NCBI GenBank assembly: GCA_964611385.1
Contig: CAZSXS010000012.1
Span: 1 to 55,199 of the forward strand
Length of the DNA: 55,199 nt
Direction: 5' to 3'
Source: CAZSXS01 sp964611385
GTDB lineage: Bacteria > Bacillota > Clostridia > Lachnospirales > CAYPQA01
Shown here piece by piece: positions 7,438 to 15,325 of the stretch (the first letter of the stretch is position 1; each line of letters begins with the position of its first letter). A model generated the notes under the pieces. The model worked only from the letters and a program-made list of their open reading frames with translations. It was not told where the DNA came from and did no database searches. The position numbers and the translations under genes were made by a program.

Positions 7438-8898
7438 TTAATCCGTTGACTTTGCAGCTCTTACGATAAATCTGGCTCCAACTTCCTCATTTTGGGCTTG
7501 TAAGCTTAGGTGATGTCTTTCAGCGATCTGCTTAGCAATAGCAAGGCCAAGGCCTGTGCCGCTTTTGTTTTGCTCAGAGCGGGATTTATAGAAACGGTCA
7601 AAGATGTAGGGTAAGTCCTCCGCTACGATTCCGATGCCATAGTCTCGAATGGACAGAAGGTTTGTTTGCAGTCCTATGTCTATTGTTGCATTTTCTGGCG
7701 AGAACTTGATAGCATTATCCAAAAGGATCAGCAGCATTTGCCTCAGACGGCCATAGTCACCCTTACTCAGCCATTCAGAGGCGGTAGTCAGCTCAAAGCG
7801 AATATTTTTTTGTTCGGCTAGCCTTGCTGCGCTTCTGGTTACATCCTGAAGCAAGTCTGAAAAAGAGACCTCGGACATTTCGATCACAAAGTCGGTATTT
7901 TGTAGCCTGGAGAGATCCAGCAAGTCGCCGATAAGCCGCTGCAAGAATTTGGCCTCCTTTACCATTTGCTGTAAATACTCAGCAATCGTTTCTGGGTCGC
8001 TTACTATGCCATCGGCCAGGGCTTCTAGGGAACCCCGAATCACGGTCACCGGCGTTTTCAACTCGTGGGATACATTCGCCACAAAATCCCGTCTTAACTG
8101 CTCCAGTTTTTGGCTTTGGCGGCTGGCCATGTCCAAGCGGACGGCCAAGATATCTAATGTATCAGAAAGCTGTCCGATTTCATCCTTTTGCAATAGGTTG
8201 TTTTTTGCTAAATAATCACCCTTGGCAAGCTTTAGGGCATTCTTATTCATGATCTGCAAGGGCTTCGTAAAGGCATAAGAAAAACGTAGCGACAAAATCA
8301 AGCTTATCAAAAGAGCAGTAAAAATACTGAGACCAAGGAGCGCAAAACCTTTCATGATGGCTTCGTTCACCCCAGTAACCGGAGAATGCAGCAAGACGGC
8401 GCCTACAACCTTCCCCTTCGCTTTGACTGGAACCCCCACGCTGAGGGTTGTCTCGGACAAAATCCCACTAAAGTCCTCACTGAACACCGTTTGATCTAAG
8501 AAAACCTGCTTAATCAAATCCTCGGCGTTATCTGGTAGGTCGGAAGAGCAGTAATCATTACTGATCTGAGCCGGCCCTTTATGATCTACTATAATATTCA
8601 ACTCATTATCCACAACCCAAACGGCTGTACCTGCAATCTCACCGATGAAACGAAGAAAGGCCCCATAGCCCCCAAAGCCAAAGCCCATACCCATATTGTT
8701 CATGGACTGATTCTGGTCTAGGTAGCCGGACAGGCCTTCGGAGATAGAAATTGCCCTTCGCAACAGTTCGGACTTGTGTAACTCTAAGGAAGAGTTTCTG
8801 AACAAGGCCATAAAGACCGCCCCGATGACCAAGGAAAAGATCAACAGAGCGGCGGCAAAATACAAGATTAATTTTTTTGCGATTTTATTTTTATACAA
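7438..8898 (-). CDS. Membrane sensor histidine kinase
   Basis: 486 residues with membrane segments at about 10-32 and 183-205, an extracytoplasmic sensor domain between them (with an odd MGMGFGFGGYGAF stretch), a HAMP linker (FTKPLQIMNKNALKLAKGDY), and a HisKA box FVANVSHELKTPVTVI (phosphorylated His near 276). The HATPase domain has the N box LLDNAIKFS and G boxes RDYGIGI and GTGLGLAIAK. It is 14 nt behind its response regulator. The start is TTG with GAGGTG at the right distance. The ligand is unknown; the architecture resembles BaeS/ResE-type envelope sensors. Confidence 0.93.
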   Translation of the reverse strand: MYKNKIAKKLILYFAAALLIFSLVIGAVFMALFRNSSLELHKSELLRRAISISEGLSGYLDQNQSMNNMGMGFGFGGYGAFLRFIGEIAGTAVWVVDNELNIIVDHKGPAQISNDYCSSDLPDNAEDLIKQVFLDQTVFSEDFSGILSETTLSVGVPVKAKGKVVGAVLLHSPVTGVNEAIMKGFALLGLSIFTALLISLILSLRFSYAFTKPLQIMNKNALKLAKGDYLAKNNLLQKDEIGQLSDTLDILAVRLDMASRQSQKLEQLRRDFVANVSHELKTPVTVIRGSLEALADGIVSDPETIAEYLQQMVKEAKFLQRLIGDLLDLSRLQNTDFVIEMSEVSFSDLLQDVTRSAARLAEQKNIRFELTTASEWLSKGDYGRLRQMLLILLDNAIKFSPENATIDIGLQTNLLSIRDYGIGIVAEDLPYIFDRFYKSRSEQNKSGTGLGLAIAKQIAERHHLSLQAQNEEVGARFIVRAAKSTD

Positions 8899-8912
8899 AT
8901 CTACACCTCACA

Positions 8913-9599
8913 TCAATCACTGACGTTCACCTCGAACTTATACCCAACGCCCCATATCGTCTTGATATCCCATGTGGGATGAGCAACTTCATCCAGCTTG
9001 GCTCGCAGTCTTTTAATATGGCTGTCAACGGTTCGGCTATCGCCGTAATAATCATAACCCCACAAGGCATTCAGCAAATTTTCACGGGAGAAGACTTTAT
9101 TTTTGTTCTTAGCGAGCGTCCAAAGGATTTCAATCTCTTTTTTGGTCAGTATAATATTTTTCTGATCAATAGAAACGGTGTAATCTGCAAGGTTTATTAT
9201 CAAACTGTCAAAGACAAAAACCTTTCCCTTCTCGTCTTCCTTCTCAACTCGGCGCATAATGGCCTTGATTCTGGCCATAACCTCACCTGGAGAAAAGGGC
9301 TTGACCACATAATCGTCGGCTCCGATTTGAAGACCCATGATCTTCTCAAAATCCTCCCCCCTGGCAGTGATCATGATAATCGGGACGGCAGAGTCCTTCC
9401 GTAGGGTTCGGCATAGCTCAAAGCCATCCATTTTTGGCATCATGACATCCAAAAGGCAGATATCCGGCTTTTCCTTCTCAAATAGCTCCAAAGCCTCAAG
9501 CCCATCCAGGGCAACAACAGGCGTATAGCCCTCCTTCTTGGCGTAGGCCTCCAGGATGGAGGTTATTTGCTTATTATCATCAACAATTAGTACTTTCAA
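8913..9599 (-). CDS. OmpR/PhoB-type response regulator
   Basis: A 228-residue two-domain regulator. The receiver has DDNKQ, the phosphorylated Asp in CLLDVMMPKMDG, ITARG and VVKPFSPGE. The winged-helix DNA-binding domain has LTKKEIEILWTLAKNKNKVFSRENLLNALWGYDYYGDSRTVD. The TTG at 9599 is chosen because AAGGGGG sits 6 nt before it and the protein then begins directly with KVLIVDDN. An upstream ATG (9647) lies inside direct repeats of the leader. It is cotranscribed with the kinase at 7438. Confidence 0.93.
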   Translation of the reverse strand: MKVLIVDDNKQITSILEAYAKKEGYTPVVALDGLEALELFEKEKPDICLLDVMMPKMDGFELCRTLRKDSAVPIIMITARGEDFEKIMGLQIGADDYVVKPFSPGEVMARIKAIMRRVEKEDEKGKVFVFDSLIINLADYTVSIDQKNIILTKKEIEILWTLAKNKNKVFSRENLLNALWGYDYYGDSRTVDSHIKRLRAKLDEVAHPTWDIKTIWGVGYKFEVNVSD

Positions 9600-9630
9600 A
9601 GATATCCCCCTTTTCAGATTTAGGTAACGG

Positions 9631-9697
9631 ATCCTCTTTATTCTCATAAGAGAATCCTCTTTCTGTTCTCAGTATACGATCCTCTTTTTATTCTCAG
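9631..9697 (-). repeat. Three imperfect direct repeats in the response-regulator leader
   Basis: On the minus strand the unit CTGAGAATAAAAAGAGGAT occurs three times with small changes, at 9697-9679, 9672-9654 and 9646-9631, with starts 25 and 23-26 nt apart. The units lie downstream of the predicted -10 box. They may bind the regulator itself or act in the RNA. Confidence 0.7.
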
Positions 9698-9705
9698 TTT
9701 AAGTC

Positions 9706-9733
9706 AGTATACAGCAAATTTATGTTTTTTCAA
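9706..9733 (-). promoter_or_regulatory. Promoter of the response regulator-kinase operon
   Basis: On the minus strand TTGAAA, a 16-nt spacer and TATACT. The transcript would start near 9699 and include the three direct repeats in its 5' leader. Confidence 0.65.
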
Positions 9734-9748
9734 TGGCAGAGCGCAACC

Positions 9749-9806
9749 AAAAAAGCACTGGCAGCTATCGAACACGATATTGTGTTATAGCAGCCAGTGC
9801 TTTTTT
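9749..9806. terminator. Intrinsic terminator after the HExxH lipoprotein gene
   Basis: AAAAAAGCACTGGC pairs with GCCAGTGCTTTTTT around an inner loop that is itself partly self-complementary. It is 7 nt from the lipoprotein stop codon and has U-runs on both strands. Confidence 0.85.
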
Positions 9807-9813
9807 AGTTTTA

Positions 9814-11184
9814 TTATTGTACCATTGAGAGGATGTAATTCTCACCGTCTTGTTTGATCTCAAAACCTTCATGAAGCGTTAATTTCCAGTTGTCGCTTTT
9901 GACTGACTGGGCATTTATGTCCAGATTGACCGCTGGAACCGTGACTGTTCTATAGTCCTCAGACAACAGGCAGCCTCCTGTCGCAACCGTCAGCGTGCCC
10001 CAAATATCCTTGATTTCAATGCACTCATATACAGTTCCCATACCTGGAAGCGGCTGTACTTGATTGGGGTTAAAAGCAAAATTAAGGCTTTGCAAGCGTA
10101 TGCTCAGAATTGGCTTGTCCTCGAACTGCGCTTTATATGCCTCCACGAGCTTATCCTTTTCTTCTTTTATTTTTAGTTCCTTTTCGTAAATTTCATCGTA
10201 TTGATAGGCTTCTTTACGTTCTTTGGACAGTTCAGACAATTCAGCCACTTCATCGACCCCTTCGATCAGGCAGGCCTTTGCAAGGAGCTGACCCAAGTCG
10301 CTGTTATATTGAATGTCCTTTTTCCAATCTGGATTGCTGTCGTCCAGAAGCACGCCGTACAGGGTTCCTGAGACATAAGCAAAATTGCGGACGAGGGAGG
10401 GCTGATCCAGTGCATAGCGGATGTTATTCTCAATGGAGTGCAGCAGTTCTTCCTCTGTTTCATTGCAAAGTCTTTCCGCTGTGTAGTCGGCCATGCCTTC
10501 TGAAATTTCAAACTTGTTTTCATGTTCAGCTGACGAAAACTGCAACCTGCGTTGAGTACGGATTGCAAGAGCGTCTTTTATAGCTGCTTTTCTTTCTTCG
10601 TCTTTTGTCTTCAAAGCTGTGAACAGGGCGTTCCATTCCATTTGTATGCTGATTCTTGCTTCCATGGTGTCCATATGGCTGTTATCGTACCACATCTCTT
10701 CTCCCACCATGCCTAGAGCCTTTTGCTGGTAGTGGAACAGCTCGTGGACGAGCAGCTTATTGTTTAGCTTGTTATCTTCTGGCAGGGGCCAGCGTACCAT
10801 TCCCCAGTCCTTCGCCCCAAAATGGGTTACAGAGTTGGCTACAATCAGGTTTTTATCGAACTTACCTATGTATAGCTGCCCTTTTTCGTGGAGCAAGCCT
10901 TCATCATCGGGTTCGTTTGCTGCCACATCAAAGTTTTCTGGATTGATTATCAGCATAGGCCCATACAGATTCATGCCCCACATTTTTCCGTCATCTTGGT
11001 CACAAATTTCCTTCAAAGCCTTGAAACTAGCTTCCGCTTGCTCGACCGAAATGGAAAAGTTACTTTCCTCTGCCTTTAACGAAGCGATATCCAGTGGAAC
11101 CTGACAAGCTGTGAGTGTAAGTGTAGCGCAAAGGATTGCGCCTTTTAATACATGATTTAGTTTTTTACTTAGTTTAGTTTTCAT
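9814..11184 (-). CDS. Putative zinc-metallopeptidase lipoprotein (HExxH)
   Basis: A 456-residue protein with a lipoprotein signal peptide (basic start, hydrophobic run, LTACQ lipobox with Cys27). It carries a clear HELFH motif at about 147-151 (LLVHELFHYQQ) followed by EISEGMADYTAERL, where Glu229 could be the third zinc ligand as in gluzincins. The C-terminal region from about 340 looks beta-rich. I do not recognise the specific family. It is the third gene after a response regulator and kinase, suggesting an exported enzyme controlled with that system. Its ribosome binding site is buried in a perfect hairpin. Confidence 0.65.
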   Translation of the reverse strand: MKTKLSKKLNHVLKGAILCATLTLTACQVPLDIASLKAEESNFSISVEQAEASFKALKEICDQDDGKMWGMNLYGPMLIINPENFDVAANEPDDEGLLHEKGQLYIGKFDKNLIVANSVTHFGAKDWGMVRWPLPEDNKLNNKLLVHELFHYQQKALGMVGEEMWYDNSHMDTMEARISIQMEWNALFTALKTKDEERKAAIKDALAIRTQRRLQFSSAEHENKFEISEGMADYTAERLCNETEEELLHSIENNIRYALDQPSLVRNFAYVSGTLYGVLLDDSNPDWKKDIQYNSDLGQLLAKACLIEGVDEVAELSELSKERKEAYQYDEIYEKELKIKEEKDKLVEAYKAQFEDKPILSIRLQSLNFAFNPNQVQPLPGMGTVYECIEIKDIWGTLTVATGGCLLSEDYRTVTVPAVNLDINAQSVKSDNWKLTLHEGFEIKQDGENYILSMVQ

Positions 11185-11189
11185 AAAAA

Positions 11190-11217
11190 AATCCTCCTTG
11201 TTTTTATAAGGAGGATT
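11190..11217 (-). promoter_or_regulatory. Hairpin that sequesters the lipoprotein gene's ribosome binding site
   Basis: On the minus strand AATCCTCCTT, an 8-nt loop and AAGGAGGATT form a perfect 10-bp stem directly before TTTTTTATG. The 3' arm is the Shine-Dalgarno sequence. The hairpin plus U-run could also work as a terminator or attenuator after the kinase gene. Confidence 0.75.
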
Positions 11218-11241
11218 CTAAGACTTAATTCTATACTTTCT

Positions 11242-12408
11242 CTAAACTGATTCGCCGATTGAAAAAAAACATTTTGCCCCTTGCTCCCCATTTTCCATCT
11301 GTAAGCTGCTTCCGTGTATATCTAGAAGCTTTTGGCAAACCGTCAAGCCAATGCCCATGTGGCCGCCGCTTTGATTCGTGGTGAAAAAGGCTTCACTTAC
11401 CCGCTGTAAGGCTTCGGGCGAAAAACCCGAGCCGTCATCGCAGATCGTAAAGGAAAGTCCATGCTCTTCCGTGCAAATGGAAATACTAACACAACTCGTG
11501 GCATAACAGAGGGCATTGTCAATCAAATTGTCAAGAACCCGTAAAACTAAAAAACGATCGAACCTTGCTTTGCTTAGACTGTTTTTGCTTAGCTCATTAC
11601 AATAAATCTGAATCTTTTTATGGAATTTTTCGGCCAAAATATCTGTTTGAAGCTTCAAGCTGTTTACAAACTCCGTCATATCAATTTCTTGTATCATCAA
11701 AACCCAGTCTTCTATGCTTTCGAGTGCCCTAATTTGATCAGCGTAAAGCTCAATGCGCTCAACTGCACGATTGGAATGGCTGATGGCTTGCAAAACCTGC
11801 CCCCAGTCTCTCTTCTTGCTGGCAACCAATTCGATCAGGTCATTATTGCCCTTGATCACGGTCAGCGGTGTACGCAGATCATGGGCAAAGGCGTGATAAA
11901 GATTGTGCTGATTTTCTTCTGCCTTCCAGAGCGCCTCAAAAGTAAGCTTGAGTTGGTTGCGCATATGCTCAAAAGCACCACACAGCCTACCCAGCTCGTT
12001 CGTTTCAATTGTGCTTAAGGTGAAGTTCAGCTCTTTCCTTGCGATTCTTTCTATACCGTATTCCAAGACTTGTAGGGGCTTTCTCAGCTTCATCCGATAA
12101 AACAATACGCCGCATACCACTGTGCAGAGGCTGAAAATGATTATCGGACTAATCACCTTCAATGTTTTTAAGACAGCAAAGGCCGTTGGATTTGTGATGG
12201 TGATTGCGTCTGAGACGCCCGACGTTGTGTTGATAAAAACCGTAATTAAGTTCTTCACGATAATACTATCTGGCTTAGGCGATAGTAAAGTAAGCATCGC
12301 ATTGTCCAAAACAGCACAAGAAAGCCAATAGAGGATCTGGGCGCAAAGCAAGGATATGCTAAAGTAAATGATCATACTCACCTTTAAGGAAGAAAGTCTT
12401 TGTTTCAT
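11242..12408 (-). CDS. Membrane sensor histidine kinase (second system)
   Basis: 388 residues: membrane segments at about 9-33 and 82-104 with a short extracellular loop, a HAMP-like linker (LRKPLQVLEYGIERI), a HisKA box LYHAFAHDLRTPLTVIKGNND (His near 174), and a HATPase domain with LDNLIDNAL, CDDGSGFS and GGHMGIGLTVCQKLLDIHG. The start at 12408 is ATGAAACAA, overlapping the regulator's TGA stop by 4 nt. It is therefore translated in tandem with the regulator. The small sensor loop suggests membrane or transporter-linked sensing, as in bacitracin-type kinases, which is inference. Confidence 0.92.
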   Translation of the reverse strand: MKQRLSSLKVSMIIYFSISLLCAQILYWLSCAVLDNAMLTLLSPKPDSIIVKNLITVFINTTSGVSDAITITNPTAFAVLKTLKVISPIIIFSLCTVVCGVLFYRMKLRKPLQVLEYGIERIARKELNFTLSTIETNELGRLCGAFEHMRNQLKLTFEALWKAEENQHNLYHAFAHDLRTPLTVIKGNNDLIELVASKKRDWGQVLQAISHSNRAVERIELYADQIRALESIEDWVLMIQEIDMTEFVNSLKLQTDILAEKFHKKIQIYCNELSKNSLSKARFDRFLVLRVLDNLIDNALCYATSCVSISICTEEHGLSFTICDDGSGFSPEALQRVSEAFFTTNQSGGHMGIGLTVCQKLLDIHGSSLQMENGEQGAKCFFSIGESV

Positions 12409-13079
12409 TTTTTCCAACGGTAGCCAACCCCCCAAACAGTTTCTATTCCTTCATTTAAGTCATACTTTTCAAGCTTTTTTCGAATCCGCTTGACATGCTC
12501 AGTTACAGAGGTATTGGCATCGCCTTGTGCGTCATAGCCCCAGATCTTTTCATAGATCCTCTCGTGCGAAAAGACTTGCCCGCCATGTAAAGACAAGAAC
12601 TCCAGAATTTGATATTCCTTCTTGGTGAAGTCTATCACATCATCATGAACTCCAGCTTCTTTTTTTGAATAATTGATCCATAATGCACCAAAGTACCTGG
12701 TCACTAGGGGGCTGCGAGGCCTGCTCTCTCTCCGAAGGTGCGCTTCGACCCGCGCAAAAAGCTCCCGTATGCTAAAGGGCTTCGTGATATAGTCATCCCC
12801 GCCTGCAGAAAGGCCATAGATTTTACTTCGCTCCTCTGTCCTGGCTGTCAGAAAGACAATCGGGCAAGTTATGCTTTGCCTAATTCGGCTACAAAAGTCA
12901 ATACCGTCCGTTCCCGGCATGGTTATATCCAGTAGTATAATATCCGGCTTTTCCGATAATCTTTCCAGTGCTTCGTCCGCATTGCCAGCAATGAAAACCT
13001 GATACCCGTTCTCCTCAAAGTAAGTGCGGATGATCTCTGTTATTCCGATTTCATCGTCGACGACTAATAGCTTCTTCAT
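12405..13079 (-). CDS. OmpR-type response regulator (second system)
   Basis: 224 residues with a receiver (VVDDEIGITEI, Asp in IILLDITMPGTDG, LTARTEE, ITKPFSIRE) and a winged-helix domain (FTKKEYQILEFLSLHGGQVFSHERIYEKIWGYDAQGDANTSVTEHVKRIRKKL). The ATG at 13079 gives the usual MKKLLVVDDE start. An in-frame GTG or ATG farther up would lie within repeat copy B and is rejected. The weak GAGAG ribosome binding site is a caveat. It forms an operon with the overlapping kinase and probably the lipoprotein gene. Confidence 0.92.
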   Translation of the reverse strand: MKKLLVVDDEIGITEIIRTYFEENGYQVFIAGNADEALERLSEKPDIILLDITMPGTDGIDFCSRIRQSITCPIVFLTARTEERSKIYGLSAGGDDYITKPFSIRELFARVEAHLRRESRPRSPLVTRYFGALWINYSKKEAGVHDDVIDFTKKEYQILEFLSLHGGQVFSHERIYEKIWGYDAQGDANTSVTEHVKRIRKKLEKYDLNEGIETVWGVGYRWKK

Positions 13080-13103
13080 GTTTGATCTCTCAACTCCCAT
13101 TTC

Positions 13104-13226
13104 GAGTCTTTCTAAAATCGTTGTGGAGTGAACCAACTTGTTGGTTCACTCCACAACCCTCTTCTTCCTCTTTTCAAAAAAGCCGGAATAGGGTTGGAAG
13201 TATGCCCACGGAATTTTTGAAAGAGC
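13104..13226 (+). repeat. Family-1 repeat, copy B (both ends present)
   Basis: The left end GAGTCTTTCTAAAATCGTTGTGG (13104-13126) and right end CCCACGGAATTTTTGAAAGAGC (13205-13226) are imperfect inverted repeats. The hairpin is TTGTGGAGTGAACCAAC with its exact complement (13121-13156) and lacks the CAAACGGCG tip seen in other copies. The box TTTTCAAAAAAGCCGG is at 13171-13186. The right end abuts the stop codon of the kinase gene on its 3' side. Confidence 0.8.
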
Positions 13227-13804
13227 TAATTTATCTCGTTGTTAACCAAGTTACAAATATAATTATGAATAACACATACTGATTTACCAAAAGGCTTTGA
13301 GCCATTGATAATAAGATCTGCTCTCCACTTATATGGTTCTACATATTCATCGTGTCTGTATCTCACCAAATCAAGGTATACTTTTGATATCTCATCAAAT
13401 GACTGTTTCCATTCTTGCATATTGCGTTTTAATCTTCTCGTAATTCTTTCATCCGTTCGGCAGTCAACAAATAACTTTAAATCTAGCTTATCACAGATTT
13501 CATCATCACTTAAAACAAACAAACCTTCTACTATAATAACTTGATATCTACAACTTTTGATCGCTTCCTCTAAATCCAATTTGAATTTTTCTAAGTCTAT
13601 GCTTAATGGCTGGTTGTAATCAACATATGTTTCTCCTGTTATATGAGCCTTTGAACGAGGCAATGATTCTTTTGGCAGGAAGTAATTATCCATATGCATA
13701 ACCATTACTTCTATCCCGTTCAAGTCATCTGCTATCATTTTTGACAGCGTTGACTTGCCGCTGGCACTGCCGCCTGTAATGCCTATAACGAATGTTTTTT
13801 TCAT
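13226..13804 (-). CDS. Uridine kinase-like P-loop kinase
   Basis: 192 residues with a P-loop GITGGSASGKSTLSKM near the N-terminus, the substrate-binding region HMDNYFLPKESLP, YNQPLSIDLEKF, the Walker B-like VIIVEGLFVLSD and the lid TDERITRRLKRN. These are the features of the uridine kinase/phosphoribulokinase family. It is shorter than Udk proteins by about 15 residues at the C-terminus, and its stop codon lies at the edge of repeat copy B, so the tail may have been altered by the insertion. The start at 13804 follows AAAGGAGAG. Upstream is an attenuator-like hairpin. The exact substrate is uncertain. Confidence 0.82.
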   Translation of the reverse strand: MKKTFVIGITGGSASGKSTLSKMIADDLNGIEVMVMHMDNYFLPKESLPRSKAHITGETYVDYNQPLSIDLEKFKLDLEEAIKSCRYQVIIVEGLFVLSDDEICDKLDLKLFVDCRTDERITRRLKRNMQEWKQSFDEISKVYLDLVRYRHDEYVEPYKWRADLIINGSKPFGKSVCVIHNYICNLVNNEIN

Positions 13805-13829
13805 TTCATACTCTCCTTTTAAAAAAGAC

Positions 13830-13864
13830 ACACTTGAGTTTTCACCAAATGAAAACTCAAGTGT
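13830..13864 (-). terminator. Attenuator-like hairpin in the leader of the kinase gene
   Basis: On the minus strand ACACTTGAGTTTTCA and its exact complement form a 15-bp stem with a 5-nt loop. It is followed by TTTTTT and then directly by the AAAAGGAGAG ribosome binding site. It would stop transcription before the gene unless an alternative structure forms. A terminator for an upstream minus-strand gene is unlikely because none lies within several hundred bases. Confidence 0.7.
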
Positions 13865-14027
13865 ATCTCACTAGCAAATACTCCAAATACAAGGACCTCT
13901 TTACAACTTAGTTGCAGGATAACAAGCTTATTCAAATTTGTCAACATGACTTCTCATATCATGTTTAATTTTCTAGCATGTTTCAAACCTTATTGCCAAA
14001 TTATTTTGGCCACCAGGATTAAGTAAA
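13865..14027. other. Leader and intergenic DNA without a recognised gene
   Basis: This is the upstream region of the kinase gene. It contains a small palindrome (CAACTTAGTTG near 13903) that could belong to a leader RNA, but no open reading frame with a ribosome binding site was seen on either strand. Confidence 0.4.
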
Positions 14028-14032
14028 AAGAG

Positions 14033-14148
14033 ATCCCCTTCCCGGCTTTTTTGAAGGGGGGAGAGAGAGGGGGGTTAGGGGAGGATGGGAGAAACTTTTT
14101 TCGCCGTTTGAAAAAAGTTTCCCCCATCCTCCCCTAAGGTCTTTTCTT
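14033..14148 (-). repeat. Family-1 repeat, copy C (inverted)
   Basis: In minus orientation it reads the left end, then a 28-bp hairpin (14075-14102 with 14110-14137, one A/C mismatch), loop AAACGGC, then the C-rich stretch and the AAAAAAGCCGG box (14043-14055 region). The right terminal repeat is missing or worn. Confidence 0.75.
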
Positions 14149-14217
14149 TTCCTTATCTTCCTTTGAAATTTTAAGAATAAAATTTCAAAAAAATATTCCA
14201 TGTTAAAAAAATTGTGA

Positions 14218-14223
14218 TATAAT
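14218..14223 (+). promoter_or_regulatory. Possible -10 box before the dehydrogenase-pyrH cluster
   Basis: TATAAT lies 29 nt before the Gfo/Idh start in an A/T-rich region. No good -35 hexamer is visible 16-18 nt upstream (nearest TTCCAT), so this is tentative. Confidence 0.4.
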
Positions 14224-14251
14224 AATCAAAAATTTTTAGGAGATGGTTGCT

Positions 14252-15301
14252 TTGACCCATAAGTTAGGTATTATCGGATACGGCGGCATGGCCGACTGGC
14301 ATAGGACAAATTGCGTGAAAGTGGAAGGCATAGAACCCGTCGCTGCTTACGATATTGACCCTAAACAACTTGAAAAGGCTGAAACGGATGGCCTAATTGC
14401 TTATTCTGATGTCGATAAATTGCTTGCAAATCAAGACATAGATCTCATCCTTGTGGCAACGCCCAATAACTTCCATAAGGAGTATACTATAAAGGCCCTG
14501 CGTGCCGGTAAAAATGTAGTCTGCGAAAAACCAGCCGCCATGAACTCGCAAGAGCTGGAAGAAATGATTGCCGTTTCTAAGGAAGTTGGAAAGTTTTTCA
14601 CCATTCACCAGAACAGACGCTGGGATAAGGACTTCAATATCGTTAAGAAGGCCATTGAGCAAGGCTTGGTAGGAAAGCCCTTTACCATTGAATCCCGCGT
14701 CTTCGGTCAGAACGGCGCTATGTATGGCTGGAGAGCCTATAAGGTTGCCGGTGGCGGTATGATGTTGGACTGGGGCGTTCATTTGGTTGACCAGATTCTT
14801 TTCATGATCCATGAGGAGGTCACAGAGGTTTACTGCCATATGCATACCGTCAAAACTGCCGAATGCGACGATTACTTCAAGCTGCTGCTTCGCTTCAAGA
14901 GTGGCCTTTCTGTTCAGATTGAGGTTTGTACCTATGCCCTGCTTCCTATGCCTCGTTGGTACATACTGGGCGATGGCGGCTCCATGGTAATTGAAGATTT
15001 CCAAGGCAACGGCAAAATTGTACACGCCAAAAACACAGAAACCCAATGGGAGCCTATCGTGATTCAAACTGCTGCTGGCCCCACAAGAACCATGTCCCCA
15101 AGACCCAAAGAAACGCTGGAGGAAATCAAGCCCCCAACAGCTGATCCTCAGTGGATTGAGTTCTATGCCAATGTCATCAACGTTATTGAAGGCAAGGCCG
15201 AGCCTGCAATCAGACTTCCCGAGGTACAGAGAGTATTTAAGGTTATGGAGGCAGCCTTTGAGTCCAACGAAAAAGGAATTGCCATTAATGTGAATTTATA
15301 A
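14252..15301 (+). CDS. Gfo/Idh/MocA family oxidoreductase
   Basis: 349 residues with an N-terminal Rossmann fold (LGIIGYGGMADWH), VATPNNFHKEYTIKALRAGKNVVCEKPAA (the CEKP motif with the conserved Lys), and the C-terminal alpha/beta domain with GGGMMLDWGVHLVDQILF, containing the usual Gly-x-x-x-Asp-x-Gly-x-His signature. It should be an NAD(P)-dependent sugar or inositol dehydrogenase; the substrate is unknown. A TTG start at 14252 is preferred, as AGGAG lies 9 nt upstream. The ATG at 14243 would be adjacent to that site. It precedes pyrH by 24 nt, a place usually held by tsf. Confidence 0.88.
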   Translation: MTHKLGIIGYGGMADWHRTNCVKVEGIEPVAAYDIDPKQLEKAETDGLIAYSDVDKLLANQDIDLILVATPNNFHKEYTIKALRAGKNVVCEKPAAMNSQELEEMIAVSKEVGKFFTIHQNRRWDKDFNIVKKAIEQGLVGKPFTIESRVFGQNGAMYGWRAYKVAGGGMMLDWGVHLVDQILFMIHEEVTEVYCHMHTVKTAECDDYFKLLLRFKSGLSVQIEVCTYALLPMPRWYILGDGGSMVIEDFQGNGKIVHAKNTETQWEPIVIQTAAGPTRTMSPRPKETLEEIKPPTADPQWIEFYANVINVIEGKAEPAIRLPEVQRVFKVMEAAFESNEKGIAINVNL

Positions 15302-15325
15302 TTTTTCTCGAAGGATACGAAGATC

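Noticed and set aside
10110..10583. Long plus-strand frame opposite the HExxH lipoprotein gene
   Set aside because: The opposite strand has clear signal peptide, motif and ribosome binding site. This frame has none and an odd Cys/Arg-rich composition.
13080..13136. 19-residue N-terminal extension of the second response regulator
   Set aside because: The first part is repeat copy B sequence, and response regulators of this family start at the KKLLVVDDE strand.
14019..14201. 60-codon minus-strand frame
   Set aside because: It is a translation of repeat copy C with low-complexity residues and no ribosome binding site.
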